Positions 1-10,856 of a DNA stretch of 64,000 bases are shown here, in pieces. This DNA is from Locusta migratoria (Eukaryota > Arthropoda > Insecta > Orthoptera > Acrididae). The stretch spans positions 361,771,168 through 361,835,167 of the forward strand of contig CM048744.1 in NCBI GenBank assembly GCA_026315105.1, read 5' to 3'. The notes under the pieces are model-generated. The model was not told where the DNA came from, made no database searches, and saw only the letters and a list, made by a program, of their open reading frames with translations. Both the position numbers and the translations under genes were made by a program. How positions within the stretch are numbered: position 1 is the first letter of the stretch; the number at the start of each line of letters is the position of its first letter.

Positions 1-1993
1 TTGCAAGAGAGCTTCTGCGAAGTTTGGAAAGTAGGAGGCGAGGTACTGGCGGAAGTAAAGTTGTGAGGCGGCATCGTGAGTCGTGTCGGGGTAGCTCAGT
101 CGGTAGAGCGCTTGCCCGCGAAAGGCAAAGGTCCCAGGTTCGAGTCCCGGTTCCGGCACACAATTTTAATCTGCCAGGAAGTTTCATATCAGCGCACACT
201 CCGCTGCAGAGTGACAGTTTCATTCTGGAAACATCCCTTAGGCTGTGGCTAAGCCATGTCTCCACCATATCCTTTCTTCCAGGAGTGCTAGTCTTGCGTG
301 TTTGCAAGAGAGCTTCTGCGAAGTTTGGAAAGTAGGAGGCGAGGTACTGGCGGAAGTAAAGTTGTGAGGCGGCATCGTGAGTCGTGTCGGGGTAGCTCAG
401 TCGGTAGAGCGCTTGCCCGCGAAAGGCAAAGGTCCCAGGTTCGAGTCCCGGTTCCGGCACACAATTTTAATCTGCCAGGAAGTTTCATATCAGCGCACAC
501 TCCGCTGCAGAGTGACAGTTTCATTCTGGAAACATCCCTTAGGCTGTGGCTAAGCCATGTCTCCACCATATCCTTTCTTCCAGGAGTGCTAGTCTTGCGT
601 GTTTGCAAGAGAGCTTCTGCGAAGTTTGGAAAGTAGGAGGCGAGGTACTGGCGGAAGTAAAGTTGTGAGGCGGCATCGTGAGTCGTGTCGGGGTAGCTCA
701 GTCGGTAGAGCGCTTGCCCGCGAAAGGCAAAGGTCCCAGGTTCGAGTCCCGGTTCCGGCACACAATTTTAATCTGCCAGGAAGTTTCATATCAGCGCACA
801 CTCCGCTGCAGAGTGACAGTTTCATTCTGGAAACATCCCTTAGGCTGTGGCTAAGCCATGTCTCCACCATATCCTTTCTTCCAGGAGTGCTAGTCTTGCG
901 TGTTTGCAAGAGAGCTTCTGCGAAGTTTGGAAAGTAGGAGGCGAGGTACTGGCGGAAGTAAAGTTGTGAGGCGGCATCGTGAGTCGTGTCGGGGTAGCTC
1001 AGTCGGTAGAGCGCTTGCCCGCGAAAGGCAAAGGTCCCAGGTTCGAGTCCCGGTTCCGGCACACAATTTTAATCTGCCAGGAAGTTTCATATCAGCGCAC
1101 ACTCCGCTGCAGAGTGACAGTTTCATTCTGGAAACATCCCTTAGGCTGTGGCTAAGCCATGTCTCCACCATATCCTTTCTTCCAGGAGTGCTAGTCTTGC
1201 GTGTTTGCAAGAGAGCTTCTGCGAAGTTTGGAAAGTAGGAGGCGAGGTACTGGCGGAAGTAAAGTTGTGAGGCGGCATCGTGAGTCGTGTCGGGGTAGCT
1301 CAGTCGGTAGAGCGCTTGCCCGCGAAAGGCAAAGGTCCCAGGTTCGAGTCCCGGTTCCGGCACACAATTTTAATCTGCCAGGAAGTTTCATATCAGCGCA
1401 CACTCCGCTGCAGAGTGACAGTTTCATTCTGGAAACATCCCTTAGGCTGTGGCTAAGCCATGTCTCCACCATATCCTTTCTTCCAGGAGTGCTAGTCTTG
1501 CGTGTTTGCAAGAGAGCTTCTGCGAAGTTTGGAAAGTAGGAGGCGAGGTACTGGCGGAAGTAAAGTTGTGAGGCGGCATCGTGAGTCGTGTCGGGGTAGC
1601 TCAGTCGGTAGAGCGCTTGCCCGCGAAAGGCAAAGGTCCCAGGTTCGAGTCCCGGTTCCGGCACACAATTTTAATCTGCCAGGAAGTTTCATATCAGCGC
1701 ACACTCCGCTGCAGAGTGACAGTTTCATTCTGGAAACATCCCTTAGGCTGTGGCTAAGCCATGTCTCCACCATATCCTTTCTTCCAGGAGTGCTAGTCTT
1801 GCGTGTTTGCAAGAGAGCTTCTGCGAAGTTTGGAAAGTAGGAGGCGAGGTACTGGCGGAAGTAAAGTTGTGAGGCGGCATCGTGAGTCGTGTCGGGGTAG
1901 CTCAGTCGGTAGAGCGCTTGCCCGCGAAAGGCAAAGGTCCCAGGTTCGAGTCCCGGTTCCGGCACACAATTTTAATCTGCCAGGAAGTTTCAT
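1..1993 (+). repeat. Tandem array of a 301 bp tRNA-like unit (U301), about 6.6 copies
   Basis: The same sequence recurs with an exact 301 bp period (unit starts at 1, 302, 603, 904, 1205, 1506 and 1807). The copies look identical by eye, so they were homogenised or amplified recently. The array begins before the window and stops at 1993, where the last copy breaks after aagtttcat and joins unrelated LINE sequence. Each unit has a tRNA-like block of about 74 nt plus about 227 bp of non-tRNA sequence. Open frames of 94-157 codons that recur in every unit are by-products of the repeat. I infer a tRNA-derived satellite or tandemised SINE; a protein-coding role is unlikely. Confidence 0.95.
85..158 (+). 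other. tRNA-like Pol III module of the U301 unit (first of seven)
   Basis: Further copies lie at 386-459, 687-760, 988-1061, 1289-1362, 1590-1663 and 1891-1964. The block folds as a cloverleaf. The acceptor is GTCGGGG with TTCCGGC (G-U pairs allowed), the D-stem is GCTC/GAGC, and the anticodon stem TTGCC/GGCAA closes a 7-nt loop CGCGAAA. The T-arm contains GGTTCGAGTCC. The A box TAGCTCAGTCGG and that B box match the Pol III consensus fully. The loop has G where tRNAs have U33, and the T-stem has an A-C mismatch, so I call it tRNA-like, not a functional tRNA-Ser(CGA). Confidence 0.8.
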
Positions 1994-2310
1994 TAGAAGC
2001 CATTTGTGGGGTACAGTCAAAAGCCTTCCGGCAATCCAGATATATGGAATCGATTTGAGATCCCTTGTCGATGGCACTTATCACTTTATGTGAAGAAAGG
2101 GCAAGCTGTGTTTCGCAAGGGCGATACTTTCTGAATCCGTGTTGACTATTGGTTAATAGGTCGTTCTCTTCGAGGTAGTTCATAATGTTCGAACAAAGTA
2201 TATGTTCCAAAATCCTACTGCAAATCGACGTCAATGAGATTGGCCTGTAATTTTGGGGATCACTCCTAATGCCTTTCTTGAATGCTGGACTAATCTTTCT
2301 AAGATTTGGA
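1994..2310 (-). pseudogene. LINE-B reverse transcriptase fragment
   Basis: On the minus strand this reads as the N-terminal part of a non-LTR reverse transcriptase: a PAFKKG-type stretch, NYRPISLTS, ILEHIL, a QHGFRKYRPCETQL stretch, and then a YLDCRKAFD motif (normally LDFxKAFD). It is cut off at both ends, by the U301 array at 1993 and by a plus-strand LINE-A fragment at 2311. The copy at 20.2 kb shares this coding segment. It is a jockey/CR1-like fragment; the clade is not resolved by eye. Confidence 0.8.
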
Positions 2311-3575
2311 AAAAGCTTTTGACAATGTTGATTGGAATACACTCTTGCAAATTCTGAAGTCATCAGAAGTAAAATACAGGGAACGGAAGGTAATTTACAA
2401 TTTTTACATTAACTGATGTTCAAATGTTTGTAAATCCATCGAACTCAACTGCGTGCTTATTAGTCCGTAGCTTACAAACTGCTTAAAGTAAGGTAAACTA
2501 ACCTAAGGACAAAACAACAAACACCCATGCTCAAGGGGGGACTCGAGCTCCCGACGGCGAACGGCCGCGCGCACTGCACCATGGCGCCCCAGTGCGCACG
2601 GTTAATCCGCCGCGTCTTCTACATTAACCAAACAGCTGTTAAGGGCATGCAAGGGACGTAGTTGTTGGAAAGGCAGTAAGACAGGGTTCTAGAATTTCTC
2701 CAATGTTATTCAATTTGTACATTGAGCAAGCTATGAAAGAAAGCAAAGAGAAATTTGGATTAGGAATTAAGAGTTGAAGGTGAAGAAATAAAACAATGCG
2801 TTTTGCTGATGACATTGTAATTCTGTTGAAGACAGCAAAGGACCTGGAAGAGCAGTTGAATGGAATGGAAGTGTGTTGAAGAGAGCGTATAAAATGAACA
2901 TTAAGAAGAGGAAAACAAAGATAATGGAATGTAATCTTAGAAAATCAGGCGATGTTGAAGGAATTGGATTAGGTAAGGAAACGATAAAGGTGGTAAATCA
3001 GTTTTGTTATTTGGGCGGTAGAATAACATATGATGGTCGCAGTACAGCGGATATAAAATGCAGAATGGCAATGGGAAGAAAAGCTTTTTTGAAAAAGAAA
3101 AATTTTGTAACATCGAATATTAATTTATGTGTAAGGAAACCTTTTCTGTGGAGTTTTGCTTTGTACGGGAGTGAAACTTGGACGATAAATAGTTTAGACA
3201 GGAAGAGGGTAGAGGCTTTTGAAATGTGGTGCTACAGAAAAATGGTGAAGATTAGGTGGGTTGATCACGTAACTAATGAGTAGGTACTGAACAGAATTGC
3301 GGAACAGAGGAAATTTTGGTGTACGTTGACTAAAAGAAGTAATCGATTCGTAGGACCTATTCTTAGACATTAAAGAATCGTAAATTTAGCATTGGAGGTA
3401 AGTGGGGAGGGGGGGGGGGGACGGCAGAAGGAGACCAAGAAACGAATACAGTAAGCAGATTCACATGGATGTGGGTTGCCGTTCTCATGAGATAATGAAT
3501 ATTCTTCCTCAGAATAGACTAGGATGGAGAGCTGCATCAAACCAGTCTGCGGACTGAAGATCATAACAACAACAT
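2311..3575 (+). mobile_element. LINE-A copy 1, decayed 3' half
   Basis: The coding remnant runs from FDNVDWNTLLQIL through an RT palm (the FADDIVIL region near 2805 is frame-broken), then a thumb/C-terminal region with YLGGRITYDG, LYGSETWTI and EAFEMWCYRKM. The longest open stretch is 2873-3283 (136 aa), closed by an in-frame TAG where related copies read EEVL. The 3' end is ctgcatcaaaccagtctgcg followed by a CAA-like tail near 3570. A G-run lies at 3404-3420. A SINE interrupts it at 2414-2619. It cannot be functional. Confidence 0.88.
2414..2619 (-). mobile_element. SINE-1 copy inserted in LINE-A, 9 bp TSD
   Basis: A reverse-oriented tRNA-derived SINE with its tRNA-like head at the right end. 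It is flanked by tacattaac at 2405-2413 and 2620-2628. Removing it with one TSD copy rejoins the LINE-A reading frame across YNFYINQTAV, which proves insertion into an older LINE. Confidence 0.9.
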
Positions 3576-3818
3576 ATGCCTTGTTGACAGTGTTGCTTGG
3601 AATAGACTCTTTCATATTCTGAAGTCAGCACGAATAAAATATAGGGAACGGATGGTTATTTAAGGGCATGATACGGATGCAATGGTTGGGAAGGGAACAA
3701 GACAGGGTTGCAGACTTTCTCTAAAGTTATTCAATTATGTACACTGAGAAAGCTGTGAAGGAAAGCAAGGAGAAATTTGGAGAAGGAATTAAAGTTGAGC
3801 GTGAAGAAATAAAAACTG
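3576..3818 (+). mobile_element. LINE-A copy 2, short internal fragment
   Basis: It starts directly after the tail of copy 1 with a VAWNRLFHILK-type stretch and runs through GKGTRQGC. It ends near 3818 inside the region before FADD. There are several stops and frame breaks. Copies 1, 2 and 3 lie head-to-tail, so this could be a partial tandem duplication or independent insertions. Confidence 0.7.
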
Positions 3819-5210
3819 ATGCATGCCGAGGGCTCTGTGACCAGCTTGACGTACGGCAATGACATCCTGCCACCCTTTCTGCACAACACCCGAGACCCTG
3901 TTTCTCAGCAACACAATTCCAATTTCAAGAAAGCAAGTGCAGACAAGTGTAAAAATTACAGAACTATCAGTTTAATAAGTCATGGGTGCAAAATATTAAC
4001 ACGAATTATTTACAGGCGAATGGAAAAACTTTTGGAATTTACCTCGGGGAAGATCAGTTTGGATTTAGGAGAAATGTAGTAACACAAGAGGCAATACTCA
4101 CATTTCGACTTATCTTAGAAGATAGGCTAAGGAAAGGGAAACCTACATTTTTTAGCCTTTGTTGATTTGGAGAAAGCTTTTGACAATGTCTGAACATATC
4201 AGGGGTGAAATATAGGGAGCAAAGAGTTATATTCGACCTATACAAAAACCAGACAGCAGTTATTAGAGTCGAAGGGCAAGAAAGGGCTGCAGAGGTTGGG
4301 AAGGGAGTAAGACAGGGTTGTAGCGTTTCGCCAGTGTTGTTCAATCTGTACATTGAGCAGGCAGTGAAGGAAATGAAGGAGTAATTTGGAGAGGGCATTA
4401 AAGTGCAGGGAGAAGAAATAAAAATATTGCGGTTTGCCGATGACATAGTAATTCTGCCAGAGACCGCAAAAGACCTGGAAGAACAATTGAATGGGATGGA
4501 CAGGGTCTTGAAAGGAAGATATAAGATGAACATTAACAAGAGGAAAACGAAGGTAATGGAATGCAATGTCAGAAAATCAGGCGATGCTGAAGGAATTAGT
4601 TTAGGTAATAGTAGTAGATGAATTTTGTTATTTGGGTAGCAAGATAACGTCTGATGGCCGAGGTAAAGAAGATATAAAATGCAGAATGGCTATGGGAAGA
4701 AAAGCATTTCTAAAGAAGCGAAACTTGTTAACATCCAATATTAATATAAATGTTAAGAAGTCCTTTCTGAAAGCATTTGTCTGGAGTGTAGCATTGTATG
4801 GCAGTGAAACGTGGACGATAAGGAGTTCAGATAAAAAGATGATAGAAGCTATTGAAATGTGGTGTTACAGACGAATGATGAAAATTAGATGGGTAGATCA
4901 CGTAACTAAATGGGAGGTGCCTAACCGAATTGGGGAGAAAAGGAGTTCCTGGCATATCCTGACTAAGAGAAGGGATAGATTGGTTGGAGACATTCTGAGA
5001 CATCAAGGAATTGTCAGCATTAGAAGGAAGCATGTGTGGTAAAAATCGTAGAGGGAGAGCGAGGGACGAATATAGTAAGCAGATTCAGAAGGATGAAGGT
5101 TGCCGAACATATTGTCAGGTGAAGAGACTTGCACAGGACAGGGTAGCGTGGAGAGCTGCATCAAACCAGTCTGCGGACTGAAGACCACCACAACAACAAC
5201 AACAACAATG
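3819..5210 (+). mobile_element. LINE-A copy 3 with RT and C-terminal region
   Basis: The RT begins with NYRTISLISHGCKILTRIIY near 3950, then a QFGFRRN motif and LEKAF (frameshifted near 4150). Next come GVRQGCSVSPVLFNLYIEQ and FADDIVIL (about 4432-4458), followed by YLGSKITSDG, LYGSETWTI and EMWCYRRMMKIRWVDHVT. The two longest open pieces are 4403-4621 and 4632-5042. They are in different frames, so at least one indel separates them. The 3' end is ctgcatcaaaccagtctgcg, then CAA repeats at 5185-5207. It is a dead element. Confidence 0.88.
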
Positions 5211-5389
5211 CTCGACACATGTTGCTGCACAAGCACGTGTTTTCTTGATGTGTAGTATATGGCGACCCAGTGCCAGTCACCACAAGTGAGCTTCGGAGCC
5301 AGGTTAATGCAGCACGGATGGCTATAGCACAGGTCGCCACTCACGCGTTACACGCGTCGATGCCATCACGAATGGAACGAGCTGTCAGC

Positions 5390-5640
5390 ACCATTAGTCT
5401 GCGTCCGTAGTGCAGTGGACAGCGTCGTGGGTTGCCACGGAGGACGCCCGGCTTCGATTCCCGGTCCGGTGTGAGATTTGCTCCACTCGGGAACTGGGTG
5501 TCGCCGAAGTGGCGTCAGCTAGAAAGTGATATGTAACAATCAAGATCTTGGCAGTATTTTACGCATCATTTACTTAACCCAGATAGGGCTGACGTCCTTC
5601 CATAAGGACGAGAACGCAAACTTACTTTTTCATTCTTGTA
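5390..5640 (+). mobile_element. Possible tRNA-derived SINE of another family
   Basis: A tRNA-like stretch at about 5403-5475 has an A-box-like TAGTGCAGTGG and a B-box-like GCTTCGATTCC, one base off consensus. A non-tRNA body follows to about 5640. No TSD was found, and no second copy of this body was recognised in the window. Confidence 0.45.
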
Positions 5641-7465
5641 TTTAACAATTCATGCACAGTGTCGTATTTTATTTCTGTGAGTAGGCTACTCCCATTGTAG
5701 ATCAATTTTAGTTTCATTGTTGATTGCAAAGTGGTTCGTTACGATTTCGAAGTTCATGCAGAAGATATTGAAGACTTCCTCTGCTTTGTATTTGTTTTTC
5801 TTGAACATTATTTAATTTTTTGCAACATAGTAATGATTCACCAGATTAAAATTATAAAACATTTATTTTCTCTCCCTTCCAGAAAGAAGGGCAGTATGGC
5901 AAAACTAATGGTGAGGTTGTAAAAAAAATCAGTTATAGCAATCATATGGTCATATGATGGTAATAGCTTCTGAAATAAAATTTAAACGAAAAATAATTCC
6001 GCTCTATCTGCGTTAAGAAACATTTTTATTGTGAATTTATACCAGTAGTCAAATGTAAACATATGTCCTTACGACACATCATAGTTCCCAGTGTTTTACC
6101 AAATCAATGTCAAAAGTCAGTAAACATCATAAATGAACCTATCCATTGGTAGGAACATATAAAACATAATAGTTTAACATAAATGTGCAAATGTGTTAAA
6201 GCACATGCTGGACCATAGAGTCATAACAAATTAGTGCTCAGACACTTCAGTAAAGTAATGGAATACGTTTCAAATCTTATAAACAGACAACCTTTAATGT
6301 AAATTCAATTCTATGTTATATTTGAGCTGATTAAGGAAAGAAGGCGTAAAGCATGTATTCACTGTGTAGATCAAGTCACAATAGGCCGTATTATTTCTAA
6401 TCATTAACAAGACAGAAATTAATAGCCTCACCTACCTCAGCTATATACATGATACGAGTATTTACTATTCATTATATTTCATGATATTTATACAAATGTT
6501 TGATTTCGTATTTATGAATATATTAGATATTTGAGTATCTGTACAAGTGTTTTTATGTGTTAGGAAGATTAAGGCAGGATTTAACTTTGTTTATAGATTA
6601 TTAACATTCACGTAATTTAGAAAAGGGAATTATAAATCAAATATTTCGTGTATTAAGTTTTAACAACAATGCTGGGCATTGTTATGATTACTATATAAGG
6701 AGGGCCAGCAGAGGCCATTGGAAGGCAGTTCTGATTGAGATTTCGAGGCCGCCACTATGCCGGTCAGCTTATTGTATTTGCATTGTTAAAGTGTTGGTCA
6801 TAATTGTGAACAGTTATCGAAATTAAACAACGATTTCAACTTTACCTGGTGTTGCTCTGAATTACTGGTTACCCACTGAGGTACAACTGAATTGGAGAAA
6901 CTTGCTCCAGCTGCACGTATTTTGGAGAATTCCACGTGTTTCTGCATTATTGAAATTTTAGATGCAGATCTCCGAGCAGTTTCACCGAACCCCGAGATAT
7001 CAAGGTAACACTGATTGTACAAACTTTTAGTGCTGCGACTATTTCGCAGATGGTGGAGGAACCTACATCTTAAAAACTGTTATTACTGCGACTACTGTGA
7101 TGCGACGACATATAATATTTGTCACGTCGCAATTGTTTGATGAAGCTGGCATAATGGATGTTACACCGCAAAATACTTGCACCAGACAGGCCGAACACGG
7201 CTTCCAGTTGGAGTCTGACGGCCACAGATGCCACGCGGAATAATAAGCAGCATCAGGAGCCACAGAGGACGCTGCTCCTGCTAGGCAACAGGAGACACGC
7301 CTGAACCGAGGTGACTAAATTCATATTTCTTCAGAGCAAAACAACGAACACGTCTTGTTACCATGAACTTGCAGAATATTTGTGTATTTATGGATTTTTC
7401 AGCTGTACTTTTACTACAACAAACGCGGAAAAAACTGGAAACTAGATAGAGTTACACTGAAACTA
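5641..7465. other. AT-rich stretch without a recognisable gene
   Basis: I found no coding region, RNA gene or repeat family that I can name. A TATA-like ctatataagg sits at 6691-6700, followed by more GC-rich sequence to about 7300. This could be the remains of a promoter or an LTR, but nothing else supports either. The small open frames here lack domain signals. Confidence 0.4.
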
Positions 7466-7469
7466 CATG

Positions 7470-7620
7470 GGCTGGTTGTAGATGTGCCTTCAGAGCTCAT
7501 TCCCTTAAGTAATTTCCCGGGATAGAAAAAATTACCAGGTTCGATTCCCGATGCGGCTCATAGTTTTAAAATAAGAGTACATGTGAGATCAGCACACATT
7601 ATACTGCTAACAGTAGAATA
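7470..7620 (+). mobile_element. Diverged single copy related to the U301 unit
   Basis: A B box (GGTTCGATTCC) is followed by gatgcggctcatagtttta and then gatcagcacacatt. The order and spacing parallel the U301 unit (B box, ttccggcacacaatttta, atcagcgcacact). The anticodon and D-arm regions have decayed. It abuts LINE-A at about 7650. Confidence 0.5.
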
Positions 7621-7649
7621 CGCGTGAAGCTGACAGAAAATGAGTTACA

Positions 7650-8112
7650 TACTTTCGTAAGGAAGTCTTTTCTGAAGGCATTTGTGTGGAGTGTTGCCTT
7701 GTCCGGGAGTGAAACATGGATGATAAACAGTGCGGACAGGAAGAAAATAGAGGCTTTTGAAGTGTGGTGGTACAGATGAATGCTGAAGATTTGGTGGGTA
7801 CATCGCTTAACTAATGAAAGGCACTGAACAGAATTGGTGAGAAAAGGAATTATTGGCATACCTAGACTAAAAGAAGGAATCGATTAGTTGGACACATTCT
7901 TAGACATCGAGGAATAGTGAATTTAGCATTGGAGGGAAGTGTGTGGGGTAAAAATCGCATAGGGAGACCAAGAGACGCGTATAGTAAGCAGATTCAAATG
8001 GATGTGGGTTGCCGTTCTTATGAGGAGATGAAAAGGCTTGCTCAGGGTAGAGTAGGGTGGAGAGCTGCATCAAACCAGTCTCCGGACTGAAGACTCTAAG
8101 AACAATAACAAC
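7650..8112 (+). mobile_element. LINE-A, 5'-truncated 3' end
   Basis: Only the C-terminal region remains (SFLKAFVWSVALSGSETW, then IEAFEVWW, and GRPRDAYSKQIQMDVGCRSYEEMKRLAQ), with an in-frame stop after WWYR. The 3' block ctgcatcaaaccagtctccg is at 8067-8086, and a degenerate AAC tail follows. It is the same family as 2.3-5.2 kb. Confidence 0.85.
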
Positions 8113-8187
8113 TTTCGTCACAAATGGATTTTTTTTTACAACAGAAAATATAAATTTCTGACAGATGAGTAAAGAAAATGAAAACAA

Positions 8188-8275
8188 CTCGCCGCGGTGG
8201 AGTGGTCGATCGCTCTAGAGCGCCTTGCTGCGCAGCACACGGTTGCTCGCCGCCGGAGGTTTTTTTCTCCTGAGT
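8188..8275 (+). mobile_element. SINE-1 head fragment
   Basis: The head reads cgccgcggtggagtgg, continues through the ggttgctcgccgccggagg region, and then breaks at a T-run. The B box and body are missing. Confidence 0.55.
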
Positions 8276-8672
8276 TACGTTTTCTTTTGTCCAGCTTCAA
8301 TGCCACTAGCAATAAAAAATTTTAAAAAAAGAACAATATCTCATGCCTTCTCCGTCACTAGCTTATCTCTGCCGGCGCGGCGGACCGAAAAAAAAGGAAT
8401 GCATAATAGGTTCAAAAACATGCAACTGAACACAACGTCTGTTGGACATGAACCAAAACTCATTCTGGCACATGGTGAGTGTATGCTTCTTGCAGAAGGC
8501 AAGTACAGAATTGAAATATTTAACTAAAATAACAGCACATGTGTTTAATAAAGTTTAGTCGCTACAGTGTCACGTTCAGTCCTGGCCACAAGGCATGACG
8601 CTGAGGACACATCTGCACAGCACAAGAGTCTGCCATTGGGCTGTGGCTTAGTAAAACTTAAAATAAATGCAC

Positions 8673-10786
8673 TGAGTCACCTAACATTACCGCTGGTTAT
8701 ATTTCGTAAACCACATCAAATACTGACGAACCGATTCCACAGACCGAACGTGAGGAGAGGGGCTAGTGTAACTGGTTAATACAAACCATAAAAAAATGCA
8801 CGGAAGTATGCTTTTTAACACAAACCTACGTTTTTTTTTTTTTACGGAAGCCCTAGTTTTGTTAGCACATCTGAACGTAATCAGTGCCGTTTGTTGCATT
8901 GTAAAATGTTAATTACATCCGGAGATATTATAACCTAAAGTTGACGCTTGAAACCTCCGACGTTCAGTTGCGTGTTGTAACAAACACGGGCCACGGTCGA
9001 CGAGCAGCATCTGCAGGGGCATGTTTACGATGACAACCGTGTTTACGAGTGTGGCTGTAGTGCACTGTTGTGGTTTGGTCTAGCTGTCGCAGTGTCCGCA
9101 TGTAGCGCTTGCTGCTATTGTTATTCTGCATTCGTCTTTGCACGCAGACTAACTTTAGTACACTGTGTTATCAGACGTCTGTGATAGTGTAGTGTTGTAG
9201 GAGCTGTGACCATGGCGTATTCGAACTCTGAAAAGAGCGGAGATGATACTCACCTATGGCGAGTGTCGACAAAATGCAGATGAAGCCTTTAGGGTGTATG
9301 CAGAACGGTACCCGGACAGAGAGCATCCAACGTGCCGCACATTTCAAAACATCTACCGCCAATTGTATTCAACAGGTATGGTCGAAGCACGCAAACGGGT
9401 CCGTAACAGGCCCGTCACAGGAGAAACGGGTGCAGTTGGTGTGTTAGCTGCTGTTGCCGTGAACCCACACAGGAGTACACTGGACATTGCGAGAGCCGGT
9501 GGACTGAGTCAAAGTAGTGTCATGCACATACTGCATCGTCACCGCTTTCACCCGTTTCATGTGTCGCTACATCAGCAATTATATGGTGATGACTTAAACA
9601 TCGAGTGCAATTCTGTCCATGGGCATTAACAGAGAATGCGTTGCAGTTCTACCTGTTTACCGATGAAGCGGATTTCACAAACCACGGGGCAGTGAATCTA
9701 CGGAACATGCATTACTGGCCCGTGGACAATCCTCGCTGGCTCCGACAGCTAGAGCGACAGCGACCGTGGTCTGTAAATGTATGGTGCGGAATCATTGGCG
9801 ACCACCTCATTGGCCTTCACTTGATTGCTGGGGCCCAAACAGCTGCAACATATATCGCGTTACTACAGAATGATCTGCCAACGTTGCTCGAAAATGTCCC
9901 GCTGGAAATGCGTCGACGCATGTGGTATCAGCATGATGATGCACCTGCACATTCCGCAATTAACACTAGGCTGACTCTTGACAGGATGTTCGACTGGCGT
10001 TTCATAGGACGTGGAAGACGCATAAATTGGCCAGCCCGTTCTCCTGATCTTACACCTCTGGACTTCTTTCTGTGGGGTACGTTAAAGGAGAATGTGTACC
10101 GTGATGTGCCTACAACCCCAGAGGATATGAAACAACGTATTGTGGCAGCCTGCGGCGACATTACACCAGATGTACTGCGGCGTGTACGACAATCATTACG
10201 CCATAGATGGTAATTGTGTGCAGCAAATGATGGCCACCACTTTGAACATCTATTGGCCTGACATTCCACTCTATTCCACTCCGTAATTGAACACGAAAAC
10301 CACGTGTGTACGTGTACCTCACCCCTCATCGTAATGTACATGTGTGTCAGTGAAAAAGACCAATAAAGGTGTTAGCATGTGGACGTAATGTGCTGTTCTA
10401 GTCTCTTCTGTACCTAAGGTACCTCACCGTTCCCTTTGGATCCCTACTTAATTCGGTGCTCTTCGATACACACGATAGAACAGCGGATGAGTGGTACTCA
10501 AGCGTCAACTTTAGGTTACAATATCTCCGGATGTAATTAATATTTTACAATGCAACAAACGGCACTGATTACGTATTTGTTTATATGTTCAGATGTGCTA
10601 ACGAAACTAACGGGGTTCCATTTAAAAAAACGTAGGTTTGTGTTGAAAAACATACTTCCGTGCATTTTTTTTATGGTTTTTATTAACCAGTTACACTAGC
10701 CCCTCTCTTCACGTTCGGTCTGTAGAATCGGTTCGTCAGTATTTGATGTGGTTTACGAAATATATCCAGCGGTAATGTTAGGTGAC

Positions 10787-10789
<3 letters not shown>
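8673..10789 (+). mobile_element. IS630/Tc1-mariner type transposon with about 295 bp TIRs
   Basis: The left arm (8673-8967) and right arm (10497-10789) are near-identical inverted copies. They start TGAGTCACCTAAC and end at the tgaaacc/ctcaagcg region. The arms enclose one plus-strand transposase pseudogene. The right flank is a TA microsatellite, so a TA target duplication cannot be resolved. Arms of this length are far longer than the roughly 30 bp of classical mariners. Confidence 0.9.
9212..10261 (+). pseudogene. IS630/mariner-type transposase, broken
   Basis: The start is ATG at 9212 (MAYSNSEK). Frame is lost by 9243, where the sequence continues as ILTYGECRQNADEAFRVYAE, an N-terminal helix-turn-helix region. 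A second frameshift is near 9600. After it come FTDEADF (first catalytic D), WYQHDDAPAH (second D) and SPDLTPLDFFLWG (third D). A premature TAA at 10211 precedes the expected tail (HHFEHLL, stop at 10261). Counting from the first D of HDDAP to the D of PLD gives 41 intervening residues (DD41D). That matches the spacing I know for the rosa-like group; assignment is by spacing only. Confidence 0.85.
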
Positions 10790-10845
<56 letters not shown>

Positions 10846-10856
10846 TGTGTGTGTGT
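10790..10856. repeat. TA then GT dinucleotide microsatellite
   Basis: An uninterrupted TA run at about 10791-10841 passes into a GT run up to about 10856. It lies between the transposon above and the foldback element below. A shorter TA run resumes past the foldback at about 11534, so the foldback may have inserted into the microsatellite. Confidence 0.9.

Noticed and set aside
85..1964. Seven functional tRNA-Ser(CGA) genes
   Set aside because: The cloverleaf is plausible, but U33 is G, a T-stem pair is mismatched and class II features of tRNA-Ser are absent.
288..1965. Repeated identical open frames of 112 and 157 codons in the 301 bp array
   Set aside because: They recur only because the repeat recurs, overlap on both strands, and cross the tRNA-like block. 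No domain.
1..1993. CRISPR array
   Set aside because: The repeats are 301 bp, directly contiguous without spacers, and the genome is eukaryotic.
6691..6700. TATA box of an LTR or gene
   Set aside because: An isolated ctatataagg with no matching LTR copy or downstream coding region in view.
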